Shown: positions 8,393 to 18,130, numbered from the stretch's first letter. The stretch: DNA of 64,000 nt from Paenibacillus sp. OV219 (GCF_900110075.1 NZ_FOCJ01000007.1:62001-126000); one strand, 5' to 3'. The notes: generated from the letters alone by a model not told the origin. Numbers and translations: made by a program.

Positions 8393-9247
8393 GTGGTGCT
8401 ATCGCTTTCAAGCAAAGTGACGCTGAATAATGGCGTTCAAATGCCATGGCTAGGACTAGGAGTATGGCAGGGAAGACCGGAGGATGGCCCGCATGTCGAG
8501 GCCGCGGTGCGGACGGCAATTGAGGCCGGCTACCGCAGCATTGATACGGCGTCGGCTTATGAGAATGAACGCGGCGTCGGCCGGGCCGTTCGCGAGAGCG
8601 GCGTTCCGCGGGAAGAGATCTTCGTCACGACGAAGGTGGCGAACCCAGAACACGGCTATGACAAGACGCTGCGCGCAGTGGATCAGTCGCTTCGCGAGCT
8701 GAATATTGATTATGTGGATCTGTTTCTGATCCATTGGCCGGTTTCTGTTCGCGCGTCGTTCCTCGATACGTGGCGAGCGCTCGAGAAGGTGTACGCCGAA
8801 GGCAAGGTGAAAGCGATTGGCGTGAGCAACTTCCAAATTCACCATCTTGAGAAGCTGATTGGCGCAAGCGTTGTTGTGCCGGCTGTGAATCAAGTGGAGT
8901 ATCATCCGCGGCTGACGCAGCTGGAGCTGCACAGCTACTGCAAGAGCAAAGGCATTCAGCTTGAGGCGTGGAGTCCGCTTATGCTCGGCCGTGTGCTTGA
9001 AGAGCCCGTCATTCAGGAGCTGAGCGAGCGTTACGGACGGACGCCCGCGCAGATCGTGCTGCGGTGGGACTTGCAGAATGGCGTCGTAACGATTCCAAAG
9101 TCTTCGAACCCGAAGCGAATCCACGAGAACGCCGAGTTGTTCGGCTTCGAGCTGTCGGCTGCCGACATGGAGCAGCTGAACGGCCTGAACCGGAACGAAC
9201 GCTCTGGCATGGACCCGGATAAGTTCGAGCAGCTGTGGAGCTGGTAG
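8393..9247 (+). CDS. Aldo/keto reductase
   Basis: A 284-residue NADPH-dependent oxidoreductase of the aldo/keto reductase superfamily with a TIM-barrel fold. It starts at GTG 8393, behind GAGGAAGGGG. The catalytic tetrad can be seen: Asp and Tyr in IDTASAYENERGVGRA, Lys in TTKVANPEH, and His in DLFLIHWPV. The late IPKSSNPKRIHENAELFGFE segment binds the cofactor phosphate. It most resembles the 2,5-diketo-gluconate reductase/YvgN/YtbE group that reduces methylglyoxal and other small aldehydes. The gene is monocistronic and shares a bidirectional terminator with the convergent second reductase. Confidence 0.9.
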   Translation: MVLSLSSKVTLNNGVQMPWLGLGVWQGRPEDGPHVEAAVRTAIEAGYRSIDTASAYENERGVGRAVRESGVPREEIFVTTKVANPEHGYDKTLRAVDQSLRELNIDYVDLFLIHWPVSVRASFLDTWRALEKVYAEGKVKAIGVSNFQIHHLEKLIGASVVVPAVNQVEYHPRLTQLELHSYCKSKGIQLEAWSPLMLGRVLEEPVIQELSERYGRTPAQIVLRWDLQNGVVTIPKSSNPKRIHENAELFGFELSAADMEQLNGLNRNERSGMDPDKFEQLWSW

Positions 9248-9280
9248 CTCTGTTCTGTTCTGTTCTAGCTCTGTAGATAG

Positions 9281-9325
9281 AAACACCCTCGAAGCCCGAT
9301 GTTACGGGCCCGAGGGTGTTTGTTG
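9281..9325. terminator. Bidirectional terminator between the two aldo/keto reductase genes
   Basis: AAACACCCTCG...GCCCG pairs with CGGGC...CGAGGGTGTTT. The A-run before and T-run after allow termination in both directions. Confidence 0.85.
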
Positions 9326-9354
9326 TTATAACGGCTATGCCGCTATGCCACGCC

Positions 9355-10272
9355 TTATGGCAAAATGTTGCCTGCCGCGCGGTAAATCGCGTACCACTCT
9401 TCGCGAGTAAGGCGAATCTCGCTTGCTTTGATGCAATCGAGCAGACGCTCCACATTCGTGGTGCCTGTTACCGGCTGCATGTTCGCCGGGTGACGGAGCA
9501 GCCAAGCGATTGCGATCGTTGTGTTGCTCACATCGTACTTCGCCGCGATCTCATCGATTTGGGCGTTTAGCTCAGGGAACTTGTCGTTGTCTAGGAATAC
9601 GCCTTCGAAGAAGCCGTATTGGAACGGTGACCAAGGCTGAATCGTAATGTCGTTCAGGCGGCAGAAATCAAGAATGCTGCCGTCGCGGTGGATCGACGAA
9701 TCGTTCACCATGTTTACGTTAACGCCATTAGAGATCATGTTGGCATTCGTGATGCTAAGCTGCAGCTGGTTCGCAATAATCGGCTGTTTAACCGATTTTC
9801 TAAGCAGCTGAATTTGGAGCGGGTTCTGGTTCGATACGCCGAAGTGGCGCACTTTGCCAGAGCTCTCAAGCTTATCGAATGCTTCCGCAACTTCGTCTGG
9901 CTCTACAAGAGCGTCAGGACGGTGAAGAAGCAGAATGTCCAGATAGTCGGTTCTTAGACGCTGAAGGATCTTATCGACCGACTCCAGGATATGCTCCTTG
10001 GAGAAGTCGAACTGACCTTGGCGAATTCCGCATTTGGATTGGAGGAAGATTTTCTCCCGAATCTCATCGTTCATATGTATGGCATCTGCAAAAATCTCCT
10101 CGCACTTCCCGCCGCCGTAAATATCAGCGTGATCGAAGAAGTTCGCACCTGCCTCTAGTGATGTTTGGACGAAACGCTCCGCCTCTGTCTTGCTAAGCGA
10201 ATTGATGCGCATGCAGCCGACGGCCAGAACGGGCACTTCTAACGTGCTTGTACCAAGCTTAATCGTTCTCAT
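9355..10272 (-). CDS. Aldo/keto reductase (YdhF-like)
   Basis: A 305-residue aldo/keto reductase distinct from its convergent neighbour. It has the family opening IKLGTSTLEVPVLAVGCMRI, Asp/Tyr in FFDHADIYGGGKCEEIFADA, Lys in LQSKCGI and His in ILLLHRPDAL. The QPWSPFQYGFFEG segment and the closing VTGTTNVERL cofactor loop match the YdhF/oxidoreductase subgroup. It probably reduces small carbonyl compounds in the cytosol; the physiological substrate is unknown. It is a single gene with its promoter in the 10273-10576 gap. Confidence 0.9.
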   Translation of the reverse strand: MRTIKLGTSTLEVPVLAVGCMRINSLSKTEAERFVQTSLEAGANFFDHADIYGGGKCEEIFADAIHMNDEIREKIFLQSKCGIRQGQFDFSKEHILESVDKILQRLRTDYLDILLLHRPDALVEPDEVAEAFDKLESSGKVRHFGVSNQNPLQIQLLRKSVKQPIIANQLQLSITNANMISNGVNVNMVNDSSIHRDGSILDFCRLNDITIQPWSPFQYGFFEGVFLDNDKFPELNAQIDEIAAKYDVSNTTIAIAWLLRHPANMQPVTGTTNVERLLDCIKASEIRLTREEWYAIYRAAGNILP

Positions 10273-10427
10273 TGGAATTGTTGTCCTCCTCTTCGTTTGG
10301 AAACGCTATACATCCCTTACCGATTGTGACACAGCTGGCCATACATCGCAAGGAGGCAGATTCAAGAACATCTGGCGCGAATTCCAATCTTGGCGGCTAT
10401 GCAAGAGTATGTTATCGTGAGGATAGC

Positions 10428-10492
10428 GAACGAATGAACGAATGAACGAATGAACGAATGGTCGAATGAACGAACGAATGGAATGAACGAAA
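10428..10492. repeat. Tandem octamer repeat (GAACGAAT)n
   Basis: The octamer GAACGAAT and near copies follow one another about seven times, with one GGTCGAAT variant and a GAACGAACGAATG slip. It lies in the 304-bp gap between the divergent reductase (minus) and small membrane protein (plus) genes. Copy-number changes here could alter the distance between their promoters. Confidence 0.8.
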
Positions 10493-10497
10493 GACGC

Positions 10498-10536
10498 AAG
10501 GCGACCGGTACCACCTACCCGGGCGCCTTATTTTGT
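10498..10536 (+). terminator. Terminator-like hairpin in the leader of the small membrane protein gene
   Basis: AAGGCG-ACCGGTA pairs with TACCCGG-GCGCCTT, followed by ATTTT. No gene precedes it on this strand, so it may be an attenuator in the 5' leader of the gene at 10577 or the relic of a lost gene. Confidence 0.5.
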
Positions 10537-10576
10537 GCGGTTACCGCGCAACTGAAAGGAGGCATCCGTGTAGGTT

Positions 10577-11065
10577 ATGAATGTAAAAACGTTAGTTATC
10601 TGTCTGTATGTCATGCTGATCTATTGGCTATCCTTACACGTATCCTTCCTGGATACGTTATTCTTCCCAACGATCGGCGCATTTAGCTTCTTGTTCCTGT
10701 CTCGTCCATTTACGAATCGCGAGCTGGCGAAGGTTGTATTAGGCGCTGTTGTGACGTCTCTGATTGGTTTGCTCCTCGTATCGTTGTATGCGAGTGCGAT
10801 CACTTTATTTATCAATGTCGTCATTGCGATCTGGCTTATTCGCAAATTCAAATGGAATGCACCGCCGATTGCGGCTATTGCTCTTATGCCGTTCTTCTCT
10901 CATTCCCCACATCTGTGGGCGATTCCGATTTCGGTGACAATCGTGCTGCTAGGATTGATGGGCGTGCTCTACGTAGCTGGACTTGTGGAGAGTAAGTTCG
11001 GACAACGTCTGGAACTGCTTGCGGGCAGAAGCAAGGCGGCAGGAGAGCGCGATATTGCAAGTTAA
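10577..11065 (+). CDS. Small polytopic membrane protein, HPP-like
   Basis: A 162-residue protein with four to five hydrophobic helices and a short polar C-terminal tail. Segments such as FFPTIGAFSFLFLSRPF and KWNAPPIAAIALMPFFSH recall the HPP family of small membrane proteins, where a conserved proline-rich turn follows the second helix, but the match is weak and I would not assign a function. AAAGGAGG lies about 17 bases ahead of the start. It is followed by a hairpin and then by the patatin-like gene; the two might be co-transcribed weakly. Confidence 0.7.
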   Translation: MNVKTLVICLYVMLIYWLSLHVSFLDTLFFPTIGAFSFLFLSRPFTNRELAKVVLGAVVTSLIGLLLVSLYASAITLFINVVIAIWLIRKFKWNAPPIAAIALMPFFSHSPHLWAIPISVTIVLLGLMGVLYVAGLVESKFGQRLELLAGRSKAAGERDIAS

Positions 11066-11074
11066 CCTTAGTGT

Positions 11075-11103
11075 CCACAGCCTGAAGAGGTTGTGGATTT
11101 TGT
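11075..11103 (+). terminator. Hairpin after the small membrane protein gene
   Basis: CCACAGCCT pairs with AGGTTGTGG around GAAG, followed by ATTTTGTT. The stem is short and the T-tract interrupted, so termination may be partial. Confidence 0.6.
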
Positions 11104-11210
11104 TGCTTTATATTCATATGTATAAATTGACTTACTCAAATTTGGTTGGATAAAATAATAGAAGCAAACTATAGAAACGTTAGTGGCATATCGTGCAGGA
11201 GGCAGACGTA

Positions 11211-12065
11211 ATGGATTCAATTGGACTCATACTTGAAGGCGGGGGCATGCGGGGCATCTATACGGCGGGCGTGCTCGATTATTTCGCGGAGCAAAATCTT
11301 TATTTTCCATATACAATCGGGGTGTCGGCGGGGGCATGTATGGGGGCCAGCTACCTCTCTCGGCAGATCGGCCGGAACCGGGAAGTGAACGTGAACTGGG
11401 TGAGCGATCCGCGCTACATCTCGTGGAGCGGCTTTTTTAAGAAGGGCGAGCTGTTCGGGATGGACTTCATTTTCGACGAGCTTCCGAACCAGTTGGTGCC
11501 GTTCGATAATGAAGCATTCAACAACTGTCCGGAGGAATTCGTCATCGGCACGACCGATTGCGAAACAGGCGAGACGGTATACTATCGTAAGAGCGATCCG
11601 GATTTTGATTTATTAACCATTATTCGTGCGTCGAGCTCGCTTCCTTTTATCGCGCCGATTATTGAATATAAGGGACGTAAGCTACTGGATGGCGGCATCT
11701 CCGATCCGATTCCGCTGCGTCAGGCAGAGCGCGATGGCTATAAGCGCAATGTGCTCGTTCTTACCCGCAACGACGACTATCGCAAGTCGAGGAACCGGTT
11801 CGCCTTCATCGTTCGGCGCGCATACCGCAAATTCCCGAAATTCGTAGAGAAAATGCTGACGCGGGACCGTATCTATAACGATGAGCTGGACTATATCGCG
11901 GAGCAGGAGCGTAAGGGCAACGTATTCGTTATCCGTCCGCAGCAGAAGCTGATCGTCGGCCGTCTGGAGCGCGATTCGTCGAAGCTGGATGCGCTGTACT
12001 TGCAGGGCTATGAGGAAGCGAAGCTGCTGGCGCCGAAGCTGAAGGCGTGGCTGGAGCAGGGCTAG
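11211..12065 (+). CDS. Patatin-like phospholipase family protein
   Basis: About 284 residues from ATG 11211, chosen because AGGAGG at 11198-11203 is ideally spaced; a GTG six codons upstream overlaps that site. The patatin fold is clear: the oxyanion-hole glycine run LEGGGMRGIYTAGVLDYF, the nucleophile elbow GVSAG with the catalytic serine, and the catalytic aspartate in the LLDGGISDPIPL motif. There is no signal peptide, so it acts in the cytoplasm or at the inner membrane face. Patatins hydrolyse acyl esters of lipids; this one is in the YjjU-like bacterial group. A bidirectional terminator follows. Confidence 0.92.
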   Translation: MDSIGLILEGGGMRGIYTAGVLDYFAEQNLYFPYTIGVSAGACMGASYLSRQIGRNREVNVNWVSDPRYISWSGFFKKGELFGMDFIFDELPNQLVPFDNEAFNNCPEEFVIGTTDCETGETVYYRKSDPDFDLLTIIRASSSLPFIAPIIEYKGRKLLDGGISDPIPLRQAERDGYKRNVLVLTRNDDYRKSRNRFAFIVRRAYRKFPKFVEKMLTRDRIYNDELDYIAEQERKGNVFVIRPQQKLIVGRLERDSSKLDALYLQGYEEAKLLAPKLKAWLEQG

Positions 12066-12094
12066 AGTGTACACGACTGAACTGAAAGCGATGA

Positions 12095-12128
12095 AAAACC
12101 CGGACCAAAGCGGTCCGGGTTTATTTTG
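12095..12128. terminator. Bidirectional terminator between patatin-like and DUF4395 genes
   Basis: AAACCCGGACC pairs with GGTCCGGGTTT around AAAGC, with A-rich and T-rich flanks. Confidence 0.88.
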
Positions 12129-12141
12129 TCGTTGTGTACAT

Positions 12142-12591
12142 TTAGTGTGAAGCTTTCCGGCGCAGGCGGAATTGCTTCCAATGGAAATACATGAAGCAGC
12201 CTAAACAGAAGCCGCTTAAAGCGAGAACGACTGCAACTGTGAGCATGCCGAGGCCAATATAGCTCAGCACCGTGAGGTTTAGCGCATAGGCGACTAGTGT
12301 GACAGCGAGGAAAATGATCGCGAGCAGGTTGTTGAAGCGAAGAAGCTCGCGGCTCTCTGTTTTGGTGCTGACAGGGAATAGCGGCGACAGCACACGCACG
12401 AACAGGTTATAGCGCACGCCATAGGTTCGGCTGATGAGCTGAACGACAAGCGGTAGGAATAGAATCCACAGCTGACCGGTCAGGACGCTGACAATGATGC
12501 TGATCAAGATGCCCAGCTGGTTGCCGCGGACGCGGTGGAGCGGGACTTCATCAACGCAATCAAAAGATAAATTTATAGGTGGACGTTCCAT
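12142..12591 (-). CDS. DUF4395 family membrane protein
   Basis: About 149 residues starting at MERPPINLSF, with GGAGG nine bases upstream of that ATG; an earlier in-frame ATG would lie before the ribosome binding site. There are four hydrophobic helices in two pairs, a conserved-looking N-terminal VRGNQLGILISIIVSVLTGQ, and cysteines in the last helix (GFCLGCFMY). The arrangement matches DUF4395 proteins, which have no known biochemical role and are often found near thiosulfate- or rhodanese-type genes. No such neighbour is present here. The C-terminal tail is strongly basic. Confidence 0.8.
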   Translation of the reverse strand: MERPPINLSFDCVDEVPLHRVRGNQLGILISIIVSVLTGQLWILFLPLVVQLISRTYGVRYNLFVRVLSPLFPVSTKTESRELLRFNNLLAIIFLAVTLVAYALNLTVLSYIGLGMLTVAVVLALSGFCLGCFMYFHWKQFRLRRKASH

Positions 12592-12887
12592 GGAGATCAA
12601 CCTCCGTTTCAATTAATTGGTGTCGATTTATTTTATTATACTCTAAAACATAGTTTTCGGGTAGGATTAATTTGAATGAAAATTCTACGTTTCTCGCCCG
12701 AACTCTTCTAGTTGGGTGGGCATGAGAATTTGCGGGAGTCTTTAGTGCCGAATATAGGTATAAAATACCACAATTTCTTCCATGGATTAGCAACTTTATA
12801 TCGTTTACTATTAAGATTAATAGATTCAGCGTCATTAAATAATCGAATGACAATGGTTTGGGAGTCGATTATTAGAGGAGGGTTATA

Positions 12888-15800
12888 ATGAGAAAGCAAG
12901 GGCTGATGAGGAAGGTTGCGGCACTGCTTGTTGTTGCGATGGTTGTAGGGCTCATACAGACCGCAGGGCTAGGCGCGGGGAAAGCAAAGGCAAGCGTTGT
13001 CGATGCTTTGGCAGGTTTGAGTTGGATTGCGAAGCCGGCGGTGACGAATGATCCGACGGAAATGTTCCGTACGGCTGCTTATGGGGCTGGAACGATTGTG
13101 GCGGCGGGTACGCCGACGATGTATTTCCCGGTTAATGATAGTGATAGCAATCCGAATAATGATACCGATGACTTGCTAGACATGCACGGTGGAAACTTCT
13201 ATGAAACCTCTGAAACAGGGGCGTCATGGAATTCGGTAAATGCTGGAATTGCTCACGAATTGAGAAGCCTTGTATATGGGCCGACCGGTTTCGTAGGCGT
13301 TGGTTACGGCCAGCAGATTCAATACGGGCAGCAGAGCTACCATGGCAAAATAATGACCTCCGCCAATGGCTCGAATTGGTCGCTCACTACTCCTACAGAA
13401 GAGTCGGGTATGCAGCTATTTGGCATCACGACGAATGGGACTAACAAATATGTAGCGGTAGGCGCGCATAGCGATATTAATTTCAACCAGACGCCTGTTA
13501 TTTTAACTTATAATGGAACGTCCTGGTCATCGCAATCTTCTGCGGTGAGCAGCGGGGCGATGAATGCTGTTACATATGGCAATAGCATGTATGTTGCGGT
13601 TGGCAGCAGCGGCGCGATTCAAACGTCGAGCGATGGTGGGAGCTGGACGCAGCAATCGTCTGGCGTTACATCAACTCTGCGCGGCGTTGCTTATGGTAAC
13701 AGCAAATTCGTTGCTGTAGGAAGCAGCGGCAAAATCCTCACTTCGTCTAATGGATCGACATGGTCTGTGGCGACGCCTCCTGTGAGCGGGACTTTCAACA
13801 GTGTTGCCTATGGCAATGGAACTTTCGTCATTGCTGGCAATGGCGGAGTTATTCTGAGCTCGCAGGACGGATCTAGCTGGACCCAGCAGATATCAGGCAC
13901 GACTCAAGTGTTGTACGGAGCAGCTTACGTGAACGGTGAGTTCATGGTGCTCGGCGCGAACGGCACGATTCTGATGGCGCAGCACAAGCTGAACTATACG
14001 GCAGACGCGAACGGTACGATTGCCGGCAATTCGGTGCAAGGCGCGAAGCTTGGCGGGAGCGGTACGGTTGTAACTCCAGTGGGGAGCACAGGATACGAGT
14101 TTGATAGCTGGAGCGACGGGCTCTTTGGGTCATCGGGCGGTGTGCGTACGGACAGCAGCATATCAGGCGATATCAGCGCAGTTGCTTCCTTTAAACGAAT
14201 CATGCTTCCATTGACATACGTTACATCAGGTAATGGCCATATTGATGGATCGAGCAGCCAGTCGGTCCCGTATGGAGACAGCGGTACTGCGGTTACAGCC
14301 GTGCCGGATGATAACAATCATTTTGTGCAGTGGAGCGACGGGAACACGAGCGCAACTCGTACGGATCTGAACATCACGGCGAGCAAGACGATAACGGCTC
14401 AATTCGCGATCGATACTTACAATGTTGCCTACACAGCGGGCGCAGGCGGAACGGTTAGCGGTACGGCTTCGCAGACGGTGAACGTCGGAACGGATGGATC
14501 GCAAGTAACGGCGACTCCGAATACGGGGTATCATTTTGTCGAATGGGATGATGATAGTACGAATCCGACTCGCTCTGAAAGCAATGTTCGGGAAAACTTA
14601 AGCTTTACGGCTAGCTTTGCAATCGACACATTTACGCTGAAATATCGCGCAGGTACTGGCGGTAGCCTAACAGGCGGTGACGCAGATCAGACGGTAGAAT
14701 ACGGACAAGCTGCTACAGCAGTAACCGCAGTACCGGCTACAGGTTACAGCTTCGTTGAATGGAGTGACCATGTAACGACCGCAACGCGCTCAGACCTTAA
14801 TGTTAAGAATAATATTGATGTACAAGCACTCTTTTCAATTAATAAATACACACTTTCTTATCCTGCAACTACAGGCGGCAGCGTTAGTGGCAGTGCTACT
14901 CAGATGGTAGATTACGGTTCTAACGGCACTGAGGTAACGGCTGTAGCGGATATAGGCTATCAATTTGTAGACTGGAGCGACGGAAACACGAACGAGACGC
15001 GACAGGATTTGGGCATAACAAGCAGCAAGTCATTTACGGCGAATTTTGCAATCAATACTTATCATCTCACTTATTCGGCGGGAGCTCACGGAACAGTTGA
15101 CGGAACGCTGCAGCAAATCGTGAACTATGGTGCGGATGGCGCTGAAGTGACGGCGACACCTGAGACCGGGTACCACTTTGTGAAATGGTCCGACAATAAT
15201 CTGTCAGCAAGCCGGACGGATGAGGAAGTCGAACAGGATATTACGGTGAGCGCGAGCTTTGCAATCAATCAGTACACGCTGGATTACGAGACGACCACAG
15301 GCGGAAGCTTGACAGGCAGCGCACATCAGAGCGTGAATTACAATGCTGACGGAACGGAGGTAACGGCTGTAGCGGGGACGGGCTATCACTTTGTTTCGTG
15401 GAGCGACGAGGTGTTGACGGCAACGCGTCAGGAGCTAGACGTTGCAGCGGACAAGCAGGTAACAGCGATTTTTGCAATTGACAGCTTTGTGCTGACCTAT
15501 ACAGCGGGAGCGAACGGCTCGATTACGGGCACAACGCCTCAAACTGTCGAGTATGGCGCGGATGGCGCGACTGTGACGGCGGTACCGGCAACAGGGTATC
15601 ATTTTGTAAAATGGAGCGATAATGTTCTGAGGGCATCGCGGCAGGATACAGATGTGACCGGAGCGATTACGGTAACGGCGCAGTTTGCCATCGATACGTT
15701 TAACTTGAACTATACGGCTGGTGAAGGCGGCAGCATTGACGGAGAGGAAGCGCAAGTGGTTGAACGAGGCGCGGACGGCTCCGAAGTGACCGCAGTTCCA

Positions 15801-18053
15801 GTAACGGGCTATCACTTCGTAGATTGGAGTGACGGTGAAGATACAGCGTCCCGTACGGATACTGGCGTTACCGCTGACATTAGCGTAACAGCGAATTTCG
15901 CGATTAACGAATACACGCTGACGTATACCGCGGGAGCGCACGGATCATTGACCGGTGATCCGGAACAGACAGTGACGTACTTATCGGATGGCTCGGAAGT
16001 GACGGCAGTGCCGGCAACGAACTACCACTTCGTAGGCTGGAGCGATGGCGAAGATACGGCGACTCGTACAGACACTGATGTTACCGCCGGAATCAGCGTA
16101 ACAGCGAATTTTGCGATTAACGAATATACGCTGACATATGCCGCTGGACTGAACGGAACATTGACAGGCGACACGGACCAGAAGGTAACGAATGGTTCAA
16201 ATGGCGAAGCAGTGACGGCGGTTCCGGCAACAGGCTATCACTTTGTAGGCTGGAGCGATGGCGAGGAAACGGCGACCCGTACAGACATCGGCGTTACCGC
16301 TGACGTGAGCGTAACAGCGAATTTCGCGATAAACGTATATACACTGACGTATAGCGCGGGACCGAGCGGAACATTAACAGGCGTCACCGATCAAACGGTA
16401 ACGTACGGCTCGGATGGCACGACAGTCGTGGCAGTCCCGGCAATGGGCTATCACTTTGTAGACTGGAGCGATAGCGAGGATACGGCGACTCGTACGGACA
16501 TTGGCATAACCGCCGATCTAAGCGTAACCGCGAATTTTGCGATTAACGTATACACGCTGAAGTATATCGCGGGAACGAACGGAACATTGACAGGCAACGC
16601 TGACCAGACAGTCACACACGGCTTGAATGGCACGACCGTAACGGCTGTTCCGAACGCTGGTTACCGCTTTGTCAGCTGGAGCGATGGTGTTACAACTGCG
16701 GAGCGAACGGACTTGAATATCAGCAGCGACGTAACCGTAACCGCTTCGTTCAAGCACCTTACTACAAACAGCACTGGCGGCGGTGACAGCACGCCGCAGA
16801 CGGAAGGCGCAGAAGTCATTATCGGAGGAAAACCGTACACGGTGGGCGAACTGCATGATTCTGAGCGTGACGGGCAAACCGTCACAACGGTAACGGTGGA
16901 TGAAGGTAAAGTGAAAGAGCTGCTGGCAAGCGGGGGTCAAGCGCCTACGATTACGATACCAGTGAATACGGATGCCGACGTTGCGGTAGGCCAGCTCTCG
17001 GGCGGCATGCTTCAGCAGCTGGTCGCGAAGGAAGCGACTCTGCGAATAGAGACAGAAGGCGCAATCTATTCGCTGCCTACTCAGCTGATTGATCTGGAAG
17101 CGATGGCGAAGCAGTTCGGAACGGATGTACAGGCGAGTGACCTGACGGTAAGTATTGAAATCGGCAAGCCGACAGCGGCAGCTGCAGCAGCTGCTCAGCA
17201 AGCGGCGGAGAACGGGGATGTATCAATCATTGCCCCGCCGGTTAGCTTCTCGGTACATTTCTCCTATAACGGTCAATCGATCGAGCTGTCCTCGTTCCCT
17301 TCATACGTGGAGAGAATACTAAGTATTCCTGGAATGGATACGATGCAGGAAGCGACTACGGCAGTCATTATCGAGCCGGACGGCACGCTGCGTCATGTGC
17401 CGACAAAGCTGGTTCAGGTGGATGGCAAATGGTATGCAGTTGTAAACAGCTTGACGAACAGTATGTATGCCGTTGTGGACAAGCATGTTCATTTCACGGA
17501 TATCATGAATCACTGGGCGAAGGATTCCATTATAAATATGGGATCACGTACAATCGTAGGCGGAACGGGCAATGAGTTATTTGAACCGAATAAAGCCATT
17601 ACCCGCGCTGAGTTTGCAGCGATTATCGTTCGTGCACTTGGTCTTAAGCTGATGGATGGAACAGGCGGATTCACGGATGTTCAGCCATCGGCATGGTACG
17701 CGGATGCGGTTCAGACTGCTTATGCGAACAACCTTATTAACGGCTTCGAGGACGGCAGCTTCCGTCCGAATGCAAGCATTACCCGCGAGCAGGCGATGAC
17801 GATGATCGCGAAGGCAATGAAGATCACAGGAATCGACGTGAATCTTCAAGCAGGCGACGCGGAAGCTCTGTTAATCCGCTTCGCGGATAAGGCGAGCGCT
17901 GGCGGATGGGCGGTAACCGGTATTGCAGCATGCTTGCAATCCGGCATCGTATCCGGTCAGAGTGCGGCTGCGCTAGCACCGAAAGCCGATATTACACGTG
18001 CAGAGGTTGCCGTTATTATCGAGCGGCTGCTGGTGAAGTCCAGCTTGATCTAA
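12888..18053 (+). CDS. Secreted S-layer homology protein with propeller-like head and 13 tandem repeats
   Basis: A 1721-residue exported protein. A signal peptide of about 36 residues (basic start, then VAALLVVAMVVGLIQTAG) is followed by a region to about residue 365 made of 45-50-residue units of the type NSVAYGNGTFVIAGNGGVIL...W, suggestive of a beta-propeller. Residues about 367-1290 are 13 tandem copies of a 71-residue module (LTYTAGA.GTLTG....V.YG..G..VTAVPATGYHFV.WSDG..TATRTD......) of the Listeria-Bacteroides/InlB B-repeat type. After an uncharacterised 240-residue segment come three SLH domains (about 1533-1721) with ITRAE and ITREQ motifs, which bind pyruvylated cell-wall polymer. 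It is a cell-surface protein, probably an adhesin or spacer-mounted sensor. GAGGAGGG precedes the start. Confidence 0.93.
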   Translation: MRKQGLMRKVAALLVVAMVVGLIQTAGLGAGKAKASVVDALAGLSWIAKPAVTNDPTEMFRTAAYGAGTIVAAGTPTMYFPVNDSDSNPNNDTDDLLDMHGGNFYETSETGASWNSVNAGIAHELRSLVYGPTGFVGVGYGQQIQYGQQSYHGKIMTSANGSNWSLTTPTEESGMQLFGITTNGTNKYVAVGAHSDINFNQTPVILTYNGTSWSSQSSAVSSGAMNAVTYGNSMYVAVGSSGAIQTSSDGGSWTQQSSGVTSTLRGVAYGNSKFVAVGSSGKILTSSNGSTWSVATPPVSGTFNSVAYGNGTFVIAGNGGVILSSQDGSSWTQQISGTTQVLYGAAYVNGEFMVLGANGTILMAQHKLNYTADANGTIAGNSVQGAKLGGSGTVVTPVGSTGYEFDSWSDGLFGSSGGVRTDSSISGDISAVASFKRIMLPLTYVTSGNGHIDGSSSQSVPYGDSGTAVTAVPDDNNHFVQWSDGNTSATRTDLNITASKTITAQFAIDTYNVAYTAGAGGTVSGTASQTVNVGTDGSQVTATPNTGYHFVEWDDDSTNPTRSESNVRENLSFTASFAIDTFTLKYRAGTGGSLTGGDADQTVEYGQAATAVTAVPATGYSFVEWSDHVTTATRSDLNVKNNIDVQALFSINKYTLSYPATTGGSVSGSATQMVDYGSNGTEVTAVADIGYQFVDWSDGNTNETRQDLGITSSKSFTANFAINTYHLTYSAGAHGTVDGTLQQIVNYGADGAEVTATPETGYHFVKWSDNNLSASRTDEEVEQDITVSASFAINQYTLDYETTTGGSLTGSAHQSVNYNADGTEVTAVAGTGYHFVSWSDEVLTATRQELDVAADKQVTAIFAIDSFVLTYTAGANGSITGTTPQTVEYGADGATVTAVPATGYHFVKWSDNVLRASRQDTDVTGAITVTAQFAIDTFNLNYTAGEGGSIDGEEAQVVERGADGSEVTAVPVTGYHFVDWSDGEDTASRTDTGVTADISVTANFAINEYTLTYTAGAHGSLTGDPEQTVTYLSDGSEVTAVPATNYHFVGWSDGEDTATRTDTDVTAGISVTANFAINEYTLTYAAGLNGTLTGDTDQKVTNGSNGEAVTAVPATGYHFVGWSDGEETATRTDIGVTADVSVTANFAINVYTLTYSAGPSGTLTGVTDQTVTYGSDGTTVVAVPAMGYHFVDWSDSEDTATRTDIGITADLSVTANFAINVYTLKYIAGTNGTLTGNADQTVTHGLNGTTVTAVPNAGYRFVSWSDGVTTAERTDLNISSDVTVTASFKHLTTNSTGGGDSTPQTEGAEVIIGGKPYTVGELHDSERDGQTVTTVTVDEGKVKELLASGGQAPTITIPVNTDADVAVGQLSGGMLQQLVAKEATLRIETEGAIYSLPTQLIDLEAMAKQFGTDVQASDLTVSIEIGKPTAAAAAAAQQAAENGDVSIIAPPVSFSVHFSYNGQSIELSSFPSYVERILSIPGMDTMQEATTAVIIEPDGTLRHVPTKLVQVDGKWYAVVNSLTNSMYAVVDKHVHFTDIMNHWAKDSIINMGSRTIVGGTGNELFEPNKAITRAEFAAIIVRALGLKLMDGTGGFTDVQPSAWYADAVQTAYANNLINGFEDGSFRPNASITREQAMTMIAKAMKITGIDVNLQAGDAEALLIRFADKASAGGWAVTGIAACLQSGIVSGQSAAALAPKADITRAEVAVIIERLLVKSSLI

Positions 18054-18079
18054 TGTGGTTCAGAATATCGAATGACAGG

Positions 18080-18115
18080 AAAAAGGCAGTGACCAGGGGT
18101 CACTGCCTTTTTCTA
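18080..18115 (+). terminator. Terminator after the SLH protein gene
   Basis: AAAAGGCAGTGACC pairs perfectly with GGTCACTGCCTTTT, followed by TCTAT. Confidence 0.9.
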
Positions 18116-18130
18116 TGCCTGTTGGCGATT

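Noticed and set aside
12640-12880. Possible riboswitch in the leader of the SLH protein gene
   Set aside because: A weak GCCCGAACT/AGTTGGGTGGGC hairpin is present, but I could not match the conserved core of any known riboswitch class.
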